From NCBI GenBank assembly GCA_005793285.1, contig SXPO01000194.1, positions 1-6,788 on the forward strand: a DNA stretch of 6,788 nt. Direction: 5' to 3'. Source of the DNA: Nitrospiraceae bacterium (lineage in GTDB: Bacteria > Nitrospirota > Nitrospiria > Nitrospirales > Nitrospiraceae). The notes under the pieces were generated by a model. The model had not been told where the DNA came from, ran no database searches, and saw only the letters and a list, made by a program, of their open reading frames with translations. The translations under genes were made by a program, and so were the position numbers. Below are positions 1 through 5,652 of the stretch, piece by piece; position 1 is the stretch's first letter; each line of letters starts with the position of its first letter.

Positions 1-363
1 GAAGAGGCTGAAGAAAGCAAGAAAGTGAAGCAGGGGAGAGACTCTGGCACAGGGGCGCTGAGCAATGTCATGAACAACATGAATGGGGAGGTCGCTTCCG
101 AGATCGCCAGAACAGTGGATTACTTTAAGACGTCTGCTGCAAATGCTGAGCTGGATCGAGTGCTTGTGTGCGGTGGGGGCGCCCAAGCCAAGGGATTGAT
201 CCAACAGCTCGGTGATCGGATGCAAATCCCTGTGGAGCTGGTCGACCCATTTAGCGAAATTGATGTGACTGGAAGCGACATGGATCCAGACCTGTTGGCC
301 GATCTGGCGCCATCGGCGGCGGTCGGCGTCGGGCTGGCACTGAGAGCGGTGGGGGACCGATGA
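1..363 (+). CDS. pilM: Type IV pilus assembly protein PilM, C-terminal fragment (5' end outside window)
   Basis: The frame is open from base 1 to the TGA at 361-363, giving 120 residues of a protein that is about 350 residues in this family; the GTG at 25 is an internal valine, not a start. PilM is a cytoplasmic actin/FtsA-like ATP-binding protein that docks on the N-terminal tail of PilN and ties the inner-membrane alignment complex to the cytoplasmic motor parts. Visible: an AE..K segment at fragment residues 3-8 that matches the usual PilM AE-x-x-K motif, a helix EIARTVDYF (34-42), the nucleotide-pocket loop VLVCGGGAQAKGL (54-66), and the family-typical end APSAAVGVGLALR (103-115). It overlaps pilN by 4 bp (ATGA), and the following pilNOPQ order confirms the call. 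The rest of the ATPase fold lies upstream and cannot be checked. Confidence 0.93.
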   Translation, partial: EEAEESKKVKQGRDSGTGALSNVMNNMNGEVASEIARTVDYFKTSAANAELDRVLVCGGGAQAKGLIQQLGDRMQIPVELVDPFSEIDVTGSDMDPDLLADLAPSAAVGVGLALRAVGDR

Positions 364-914
364 TTCACATTAACCTACTTGCAGCGGGGGCAATAGCAAG
401 AAAGGCAAAACCCCAGTATGACGTCCGTGCGCGAGCACTGCTTGGCGTGGGGGTGATGCTGATTGTCGTGACCGGATGCTGGTGGTATGCCGCCACGCTC
501 GATAGTGAAATCGAGGCGCGACAGGACGAGAAGCGGGATAAGGAAAGTCAGGTCGCACAATTAAAAGGGCAGGTGAAGAAAGTTCAAGACTTTGAGCAAA
601 AGAAAAAACTGCTAGAGGATAAAAATCGAATCATCGACCAGCTTGAGCAGTCGAGAATGGGGCCGATGAAAGTGCTTGATCATGTGAGCCAGAGTATCGA
701 GCCTCTGAAGATCTGGTTGACGAAGTTAGGTGTGGCATCCGATACGGTTGAATTGGAAGGGAAAGCGCTCACGAACGATGATGTCGTGGAATTCACGAAT
801 AATCTTCGGCGGACAGACTATTTTGTCGGCATCAATCTTCAGGAAAGCAAGGCGACGGTTGAAAACAAGATCAATGTATACCAGTTTCGATTGACGTTTC
901 GCTTGAAGGGATGA
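360..914 (+). CDS. pilN: Type IV pilus inner-membrane alignment protein PilN
   Basis: 184 residues, normal for PilN. Short cytoplasmic N-terminus MIHINLLAAG carries the conserved INLL motif (residues 4-7) that in the family inserts into a groove of PilM. A basic stretch (14-25) precedes one transmembrane helix at about 26-46. A long charged Lys/Glu/Gln-rich coiled coil (about 48-97) follows, then a small periplasmic ferredoxin-like domain (about 103-182), including the pattern LTNDDVVEFTNNLRRTDYF (137-155) typical of the fold's helix. PilN pairs with PilO through the coiled coil and periplasmic domain. The ATG overlaps the pilM TGA (ATGA at 360-363) with a G-rich stretch just upstream (about 350-356), so translation is probably coupled. 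The start is supported because the INLL motif must sit at the extreme N-terminus. Its own stop overlaps the upstream candidate start of pilO. Confidence 0.95.
   Translation: MIHINLLAAGAIARKAKPQYDVRARALLGVGVMLIVVTGCWWYAATLDSEIEARQDEKRDKESQVAQLKGQVKKVQDFEQKKKLLEDKNRIIDQLEQSRMGPMKVLDHVSQSIEPLKIWLTKLGVASDTVELEGKALTNDDVVEFTNNLRRTDYFVGINLQESKATVENKINVYQFRLTFRLKG
906..911 (+). promoter_or_regulatory. Shine-Dalgarno sequence bearing on the pilO start
   Basis: AAGGGA lies inside the last codons of pilN. It abuts or overlaps the ATG at 911 but is 5 nt from the ATG at 917, a normal spacing. On ribosome-binding grounds the second ATG is favoured. On stop-start coupling grounds, the ATGA at 911-914 allows the first. 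The sequence alone does not settle it. Confidence 0.5.
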
Positions 915-1573
915 ATATGGCGCTGCCATTGGTCAAGCTGGACTCGCTATGCAATGTTCCCGCCCCGCAGAAGGCGGCGCTCCTGTTTCTGCTCGTTGTC
1001 GGCCTCGTTGCCGCATTTAATTTTTACATTACTGAACCCAAAGCAGCGGAGATCGTGGCCCTAGAGGCTGAAAACAGCAGGTTGGAGAGCGAAGTTCAAA
1101 CGCTCAGCACCAAAGTCAAACATCTGGATGAGATCATTGCTGCGAGTAAGCAGCTTGAAATTGAGTTGGCAAAGAAAAAGGAACGCCTCCCTCCGGAGGA
1201 AGAAGCCATTATGCTGCTCAAGCAAGTGTCTGATCTTGGCGTCCGGTTGGGGCTCGATATCAGATTGTGGAAGCCGGGGACCCCAGCTGAGGATGCATCG
1301 AAGCTCTTTGTGGAAATGCCTGTAAATGTCGAGGTGTTCGGAGTCTATCACACAGCCGCACTATTTTTCGACCGCATTAACAGGCTTCCAAGAATCATTA
1401 CTGTGTCCGGGCTCAAAATGGGATCGCCGAAGGTTGATCAAGGGCGGATTGTGTCACAAACAACGTTTGATTTAGTCGCGTATGCTGCGCCACACGAAAC
1501 CCCCGCTGTGGCAGCACCAGTTGCAGGAGCCAAGCCGGCACAGCCGGCTCAGCCAGTTCCAGCTGGAAAATGA
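911..1573 (+). CDS. pilO: Type IV pilus inner-membrane alignment protein PilO
   Basis: 220 residues. PilO is the heterodimer partner of PilN and contacts PilP. Visible: short cytoplasmic N-terminus, transmembrane helix about 22-40, Glu/Lys-rich coiled coil about 44-92, the family-typical LPPEEEAIMLLKQVSDLG (93-110) entering the periplasmic domain, and the conserved VFGVYHTAALFFDRINRLPR (142-161) that characterises PilO. The last 25 or so residues (196-220) are an Ala/Pro/Gln-rich tail that looks unstructured and makes the protein slightly long for its family. Two starts are possible: ATG 911, overlapping the pilN stop as ATGA, or ATG 917 (Met3, MALPLVKLDSL), which is better spaced from a GA-rich Shine-Dalgarno sequence. 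The difference is two residues and does not alter the function call. pilP begins 18 bp downstream in the same reading frame. Confidence 0.94.
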   Translation: MNMALPLVKLDSLCNVPAPQKAALLFLLVVGLVAAFNFYITEPKAAEIVALEAENSRLESEVQTLSTKVKHLDEIIAASKQLEIELAKKKERLPPEEEAIMLLKQVSDLGVRLGLDIRLWKPGTPAEDASKLFVEMPVNVEVFGVYHTAALFFDRINRLPRIITVSGLKMGSPKVDQGRIVSQTTFDLVAYAAPHETPAVAAPVAGAKPAQPAQPVPAGK

Positions 1574-1591
1574 GGGAGATGCACAGGGCAA

Positions 1592-2218
1592 ATGGATCGT
1601 CTGAAAAATAAGAGGTCGGGTGGGCATCGGTATGCGGTCGCTGGAAGTACAGCGGCTTTCTTTAGCATCGTGGCTGTTGTTTGCCCGCACAACGTTGTTG
1701 CTCAAGCCGATCTCCTTGGTGCCCAGATAAGTCCGATGAGGCAGGATTCCATCAAGATGTCATCCATTCCTGACGTTCCGAAGGCGCCCATTTCAGCTGC
1801 TGATCCGTTACCATCTGGAGAGTTAGCACAGGCGCCGTCCCGGGCGTCGTTTCCCGGCGGTGCGGTCGGATCCGGTTATGATCCATCCGGGCGCCGAGAC
1901 CCATTCGCCCCAGTCATACAGGATCTCCAACTGGGTAAAGTTGATATGAATCTTCCTCCGCTCCAACGTGTGACATTAACGGAGCTGAATCTGATCGCCA
2001 TTGTGTGGGGCGCCTATGGGTATACGGCCATGGTTCAGACCCCTGAAGGGCATGGATATACAATCAAGCGGGGGACAAGAGTCGGGCAGAACAACGGAGT
2101 TGTCAGCGCAATTACTGAGCGGGGCATCATTGTACAAGAGCGACTCACCGATGTGTATGGCAAGAAGCAGGAGCGTGAGTATGTCAAGCTCCTCCATCCG
2201 AAAGAAGGCTCAGAATGA
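1592..2218 (+). CDS. pilP: Type IV pilus assembly protein PilP
   Basis: 208 residues. PilP is the periplasmic linker between the PilN/PilO heterodimer and the N-domains of the PilQ secretin. Visible: basic N-region (1-13), hydrophobic core about 15-31, and a possible signal peptidase I site AQA|D after residue 39. A long Pro/Ser/Ala-rich flexible segment (about 46-100) follows, then the PilP hallmark GRRDPFAPV (100-108). The compact beta domain (about 122-202) contains LTELNLIAIVWG (129-140), YTAMVQTPEGHGYTIKRGT (144-162) and the terminal YVKLLHP strand. Many PilP proteins are lipoproteins; here the only candidate cysteine (31) follows A-V-V and does not make a standard lipobox. The Shine-Dalgarno match is weak (GGGAGA at 1574-1579, 12 nt away, or AGGG at 1585-1588, close). 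Translation may depend on ribosomes finishing pilO. The stop overlaps the pilQ start. Confidence 0.94.
   Translation: MDRLKNKRSGGHRYAVAGSTAAFFSIVAVVCPHNVVAQADLLGAQISPMRQDSIKMSSIPDVPKAPISAADPLPSGELAQAPSRASFPGGAVGSGYDPSGRRDPFAPVIQDLQLGKVDMNLPPLQRVTLTELNLIAIVWGAYGYTAMVQTPEGHGYTIKRGTRVGQNNGVVSAITERGIIVQERLTDVYGKKQEREYVKLLHPKEGSE
2203..2208 (+). promoter_or_regulatory. Ribosome binding site of pilQ
   Basis: AGAAGG within the 3' end of pilP lies 6 nt before the ATG at 2215. This supports 2215 over the internal in-frame ATG at 2248 (Met12), which has no comparable purine-rich sequence in front of it. Confidence 0.6.
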
Positions 2219-4197
2219 GATCATTATTATCTAGCCTGTGTGGTTTGATGACGGCAAGGCGGTTCATCGGAGCCTTGGGGGTATCTCTCATTGCTTTGGG
2301 AGCGCATGCCGGGATGATTCCACTTGATGATGTAGCCGGTGAATCCAGCAAGCGCGGCCTTGTCGAAGTCGAGAAGGATATCGCCGCGCTATCGGCTCAA
2401 TCAGTGACCAACATCGAGGTACATCCGGAAGGAGATCTGGTCACGGTGGCAATCGTTGGTGACGGCACATTCTTTCCCCATGCGAAGTTGCTAGATGAGT
2501 CTCGGTTAGTCATTGATATGCCGGCTGTGTCCTCCGCATTCCGGCAGTCGCCCGTGCCGGGGCAGCACCAGTTGCTCAAAGCAATTAGGATAGGGCATCA
2601 CGCCGATAGGGTTCGGCTCGTATTTGACCTGCTTGAGCAGCCCGCTTTTTCTGTCGAAACCAAGGGCAATAAAGTTCTCGTTGTACTCAGTCCGAAAGAG
2701 TCGCGCAGGTCTCCCAGTGAGGTGTCGCAGTCGGCCAATTCCATCGAGGCCTCGCATCCGGCACGTCAGGAGCGCAAGGTGCTGTTTGGCTCGGGGCCTC
2801 GGCTTGTGAAGCCGATGGCCAGAATCATCGGTCCCGCACAGTCTCCTTTTAAGGTTCAGCCGGTACAAATGGCAGCGGAAAGCGCTCCAGATCAAAAGGA
2901 TAGCCGATCGGATGACATTGTCGCGGGGCAGACTCGGTTTATTGGGCGACGCATCTCGCTCGACTTTCAGCAAGCGGACGTCACGAATATTTTACGACTG
3001 ATTGCCGACGTCAGTGGTTTCAACATCGTCGTTGGCGAGGGTGTCAAATCCAAGGTCACCATGAAGCTTGTGAACGTGCCGTGGGATCAGGCCTTGGACA
3101 TGCTCTTGAAGATGAATGGGCTCGGCATGATTCGTCAGGGATCGATTGTCTGGGTGGACACGCTGTCAAATCTTGCAAAGCAACAGGATGAAGAAGCCAG
3201 AGTGAAAGATGCCAAAGTCAAGGCCGAGGAATTAGTCGACCGTGTCTTTTACATCAAGAATATCCAAGCCCAAGAGCTCATGACGTCGCTACGCCAATAT
3301 TTGAGCCCACGCGGCGTGATGCAGTTTAACGCCGGAAGCAACGCGCTGATTGTGAGGGAAACGGAGAGCAAGCTGGTGATCATGCGGCAACTGGTCGATG
3401 GACTCGATTTGGAAGTGCCGCAAGTCCAGATTGAAGCGCGCATTGTTCAGGCAGATACCGTCTATGCCAGAGGATTGGGCATTCAGTGGGGCTTCCAGGC
3501 TGCGAACAGAACGCCTTCGACGTTCAACGCCATCGGCGGTCTCAATGGCCCGTTCGGCGAAGTTGCCGGTACGGGGAACAATACGATATCCAGAAGCTTC
3601 CTGGTGAATTTGCCGGCTCAAGTAGGCGGGTTGCCTGCTGTGCCTGGCCTCGGGTGGACGTTTGGAAAGTTGGGTGGAGATTTTGCTTTGGACATGCGGT
3701 TGTCTGCCGGAGAATTGTTGGGCCTGACGAAAGTGATTGCCGCTCCGAAGATCATGACGCTGGATAAGCGCGAAGCGAAGATCTCTCAGGGCGAATCGAT
3801 CCCATTTCAAACCACTTCGCTACAGGGAACACAGACGACGTTTGTGGATGCCAATTTGGAACTGAACGTGACACCCCAAATCACATCGCGAGATCCGAAG
3901 GAGGATGCCAAGAGGATTCTGCTGAAGGTGCGGGCAACTCGGAATGCCGTGGGTGCCCGTAGCAATCCGGCCGGCCCGAGTATTGATCGACGCGAGGCGA
4001 ACACCCAAGTGCTTGTTCGAGATGGAGAGACGATGGTGATCGGCGGGGTGTTTGTCGACACGCAGAATAACAACGTTCAGGGAGTGCCGTATATGTCCCG
4101 TATCCCGGCTTTGGGGTGGTTGTTCAAGAACAAGTCCGAGTCGGTCTCCAAACAAGAGCTGCTCATTTTCTTAACGCCGAGCATTGTGAAGACGTAG
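2215..4197 (+). CDS. pilQ: Type IV pilus outer-membrane secretin PilQ
   Basis: 660 residues. PilQ forms the multimeric gated outer-membrane channel through which the pilus fibre passes. Domains in order: Sec signal peptide ending at about HA|G (32/33); one AMIN peptidoglycan-binding domain (about 65-158, beginning TNIEVHPEGD); a long low-complexity linker (about 160-240); a secretin/TonB short N-terminal (N0) domain (about 245-318, with ISLDFQQADVTNILRLIADV); an N1-type secretin_N domain (about 342-398, with VFYIKNIQAQEL); and the secretin beta domain (about 402-660). Diagnostic secretin motifs include VPQVQIEARIVQ (401-412), VIAAPKIMTLDKREAKISQG (507-526), TQVLVRDGETMVIGGVF (597-613), and VPYMSRIPALGWLFKNK (624-640), followed by KQELLIFLTPSIV (646-658). 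The ATG overlaps the pilP stop (ATGA) and has an RBS. Starting at Met12 would give a shorter, more textbook signal peptide. Homologues in Pseudomonas and Neisseria have two AMIN domains and are somewhat longer. Confidence 0.97.
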   Translation: MRSLLSSLCGLMTARRFIGALGVSLIALGAHAGMIPLDDVAGESSKRGLVEVEKDIAALSAQSVTNIEVHPEGDLVTVAIVGDGTFFPHAKLLDESRLVIDMPAVSSAFRQSPVPGQHQLLKAIRIGHHADRVRLVFDLLEQPAFSVETKGNKVLVVLSPKESRRSPSEVSQSANSIEASHPARQERKVLFGSGPRLVKPMARIIGPAQSPFKVQPVQMAAESAPDQKDSRSDDIVAGQTRFIGRRISLDFQQADVTNILRLIADVSGFNIVVGEGVKSKVTMKLVNVPWDQALDMLLKMNGLGMIRQGSIVWVDTLSNLAKQQDEEARVKDAKVKAEELVDRVFYIKNIQAQELMTSLRQYLSPRGVMQFNAGSNALIVRETESKLVIMRQLVDGLDLEVPQVQIEARIVQADTVYARGLGIQWGFQAANRTPSTFNAIGGLNGPFGEVAGTGNNTISRSFLVNLPAQVGGLPAVPGLGWTFGKLGGDFALDMRLSAGELLGLTKVIAAPKIMTLDKREAKISQGESIPFQTTSLQGTQTTFVDANLELNVTPQITSRDPKEDAKRILLKVRATRNAVGARSNPAGPSIDRREANTQVLVRDGETMVIGGVFVDTQNNNVQGVPYMSRIPALGWLFKNKSESVSKQELLIFLTPSIVKT

Positions 4198-4233
4198 GCT
4201 ATAGTAGTTCCAGATAGGTTGTTCTGAAGCGAG

Positions 4234-4283
4234 CGAACGTGCGTGGCGATGCCGAAACAGCATCATCACGCACGTTTCGTTTT
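4234..4283 (+). terminator. Rho-independent terminator after pilQ
   Basis: The arms CGTGCGTG (4238-4245) and CACGCACG (4267-4274) pair perfectly over 8 bp. The stem extends outward by A-T, A-T, G-C and C-G with one bulged T at 4277. It extends inward through a G-T wobble and one C-A mismatch to GATG/CATC (4248-4251 with 4261-4264), closing a 9-nt loop. The stem is followed by TTTTGT from 4280, with further T residues inside the 3' base (4275-4277). It starts 37 bp after the pilQ stop, where the end of the pil transcript is expected. Confidence 0.8.
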
Positions 4284-4358
4284 GTCTGAAGGCATGGCTC
4301 TGGGCATGTGCAGGATGGTTCCATCTGTCGATTCATCAGTCAGCTCCGATTATTCTCC

Positions 4359-4391
4359 CCGCCTCTTTTCATGAGGCGGTGTCATTCTTTT
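4359..4391 (+). terminator. Second hairpin with T-rich tail, possible back-up terminator or aroB leader element
   Basis: CCGCCTC (4359-4365) and GAGGCGG (4373-4379) form a perfect 7-bp GC-rich stem with a 7-nt loop TTTTCAT. The tail TGTCATTCTTTT (4380-4391) is T-rich, but its run starts about 8 nt after the stem, later than in a classic terminator. Because it precedes the candidate aroB promoter, a second terminator for pil read-through is the simplest reading. It could also be a protein-binding palindrome. Confidence 0.4.
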
Positions 4392-4417
4392 AGTTTAACG
4401 ATGAGCTGTGCTACGAT
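4389..4417 (+). promoter_or_regulatory. Candidate sigma-70-type promoter for aroB-nadE
   Basis: TGCTACGAT (4409-4417) fits an extended -10 element (TGn followed by TACGAT, four of six matches to TATAAT). A poor -35 match, TTTAGT (4389-4394), sits 17 bp upstream. Transcription would begin near 4424, leaving a leader of about 75 nt. It lies just downstream of both hairpins and is the best placed match I noticed, but such matches occur by chance. Confidence 0.3.
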
Positions 4418-4489
4418 CTCCTCGCGTATGGGCCTTCTTGTTTCTGAAGAACCGAGATGCGCCATCATGATCCAATGAATGTCAGGTGT

Positions 4490-4493
4490 AGGA
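4490..4493 (+). promoter_or_regulatory. Ribosome binding site of aroB
   Basis: AGGA ends 7 nt before the ATG at 4501. The in-frame TAG at 4489-4491 excludes any longer N-terminus, so this site fixes the start. Confidence 0.6.
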
Positions 4494-4500
4494 ATCGGCT

Positions 4501-5643
4501 ATGACATTGTCATCGACTGTATCGGTCTCGCTTGGTGAGCGGAGCTACAAGATTCTGATTCAAGCTGGCCTTTTGAATCGGCTTGAAGGGAGGTTGAGCG
4601 AACTGGCGGTAAAAGGGAAAGTCGGTGTGGTGACGGATCGTCATGTAGCCGGCCACTACCTGAGCGGGGTGCTGCGTCAGCTGAACAAATTCGGCGTCGA
4701 TGCGGTTCCTATTGTGCTACCTCCCGGTGAACGGTCGAAGAAGCTGGATGCGATCACGCACATTCTTGATGTGATGGCGCGCCATCGGTTCGAGCGGTCG
4801 TCGTTTCTCTTTGCGCTGGGCGGAGGTGTGGTCGGCGATATAGCAGGATTTGCGGCGGCGATCTATCAGCGCGGCATCCCATTTATTCAGATTCCCACCA
4901 CCCTTATTGCCCAGTCCGATTCGAGCGTCGGGGGAAAGACGGGAGTCGATCATCGGCTGGGTAAGAATCTGATCGGAGCGTTCTATCAACCCAAGGAGGT
5001 ATGGATCGATCCGTTGACACTTCGGACGTTGCCGATGCGCGAGTGGGTTGCCGGGCTGGCGGAGGTCATCAAGTATGGCATTATCGCCGATGAGAGGTTT
5101 TTTTCGTACCTTCAGCGGGAGATGCCTGGTTTGCTGAAGCGAAAACCAGACGTTGTCGCAGCGGCAGTGAAGCGGTCTTGCGAAATCAAGGCTCAAGTAG
5201 TCACGGCGGACGAGCGGGAGTCTGACCGGCGGCGCATCCTCAACTATGGCCATACGATCGGGCATGCGCTTGAGACGCTGGGTCGATACGAATCGCTCAT
5301 TCATGGTGAGGCGGTCGGGATTGGGTTGGTTCAGGAGGCTGACCTTGCGTGTTTTCTGGGGGTCTGTGATCGCAGTGTCGTTCAAAGCATTCAAGCCATT
5401 GTCCAGGCCGCCGGCCTCCCCGATCGCATGCCGCAGTGGGCAGCGGCCAAAATCTGGAAGGCGATGCTGCATGACAAGAAAGTGTCCGAAGGACAAGTCG
5501 TCGGTGTGTGGCCGGAACGGATCGGACATGTTCGGATGATGCCGATCGATGAACCGGCTTTTTGGCAATGGCATCAAACGCTGCCTAAGTCCACTTCTGG
5601 TAAGAGCCTCTCCCGCAAGAAGACGGTCCAACAGAGACGGTAG
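4501..5643 (+). CDS. aroB: 3-dehydroquinate synthase
   Basis: 380 residues. Cytoplasmic enzyme of the shikimate pathway that converts 3-deoxy-D-arabino-heptulosonate 7-phosphate to 3-dehydroquinate, using NAD and a divalent metal (usually zinc). The N-terminal Rossmann-like half includes PPGERSKKLD (74-83) and the NAD-binding ALGGGVVGDIAGFAAAIYQR (105-124). IPTTLIAQSDSSVGGKTGVD (131-150) and GKNLIGAFYQP (154-164) are the classic substrate and phosphate-binding segments. Metal ligands by family alignment should be Glu188 in LAEVIKYG, His251 in NYGHTIGHALE (248-258) and His268 in HGEAVGIG (268-275); all are present. MLHDKKVSEGQ (322-332) is the conserved C-terminal lysine segment. The last 20 or so residues are an extra basic Ser/Lys/Arg-rich tail beyond the usual length of about 360. 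The ATG has an RBS and an in-frame stop just upstream. nadE follows after 9 bp. Confidence 0.97.
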   Translation: MTLSSTVSVSLGERSYKILIQAGLLNRLEGRLSELAVKGKVGVVTDRHVAGHYLSGVLRQLNKFGVDAVPIVLPPGERSKKLDAITHILDVMARHRFERSSFLFALGGGVVGDIAGFAAAIYQRGIPFIQIPTTLIAQSDSSVGGKTGVDHRLGKNLIGAFYQPKEVWIDPLTLRTLPMREWVAGLAEVIKYGIIADERFFSYLQREMPGLLKRKPDVVAAAVKRSCEIKAQVVTADERESDRRRILNYGHTIGHALETLGRYESLIHGEAVGIGLVQEADLACFLGVCDRSVVQSIQAIVQAAGLPDRMPQWAAAKIWKAMLHDKKVSEGQVVGVWPERIGHVRMMPIDEPAFWQWHQTLPKSTSGKSLSRKKTVQQRR

Positions 5644-5652
5644 GTCTATCTG

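Larger units (their letters stand above)
4198..4500 (+). other. Intergenic region between the pil operon and aroB
   Basis: 303 bp without a convincing gene. From left to right it holds a strong hairpin with a T-rich flank (4234-4283), an unremarkable stretch, a second perfect hairpin (4359-4379) with a T-rich tail, a candidate extended -10 promoter (to 4417), and an apparently untranslated leader of roughly 75 bp before aroB. The only short reading frame of note (4428-4478, 16 codons) lacks a Shine-Dalgarno sequence. No tRNA-like or repeated sequence was seen. Confidence 0.8.

Noticed and set aside
1487..1570. Short GC-rich repeats (GCCGGCACAGCCGGCTC and nearby) at the end of pilO
   Set aside because: They simply encode the Ala/Pro/Gln-rich tail; there are too few units to be a true tandem repeat array.
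1571..1594. Stop-codon read-through joining PilO and PilP, which share a reading frame across the TGA at 1571
   Set aside because: PilP begins with its own signal-like helix, and a fusion would put a hydrophobic segment in the middle of a periplasmic protein. Sharing a frame happens by chance in a third of gene pairs.
2248..2280. Twin-arginine export signal in the PilQ leader (TARRFIGA)
   Set aside because: The Tat consensus needs S/T-R-R-x-F; here Phe directly follows the arginines and an Ala separates Thr from them. Secretins use the Sec route.
2506..2973. A 155-codon minus-strand open frame inside pilQ
   Set aside because: It is antisense to the AMIN and linker region of a well-supported secretin, and its translation shows no family motif.
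4428..4478. Possible 16-codon leader peptide before aroB
   Set aside because: No Shine-Dalgarno sequence precedes the ATG, there is no run of aromatic codons as expected for attenuation of an aromatic pathway gene, and no terminator hairpin lies between it and aroB.
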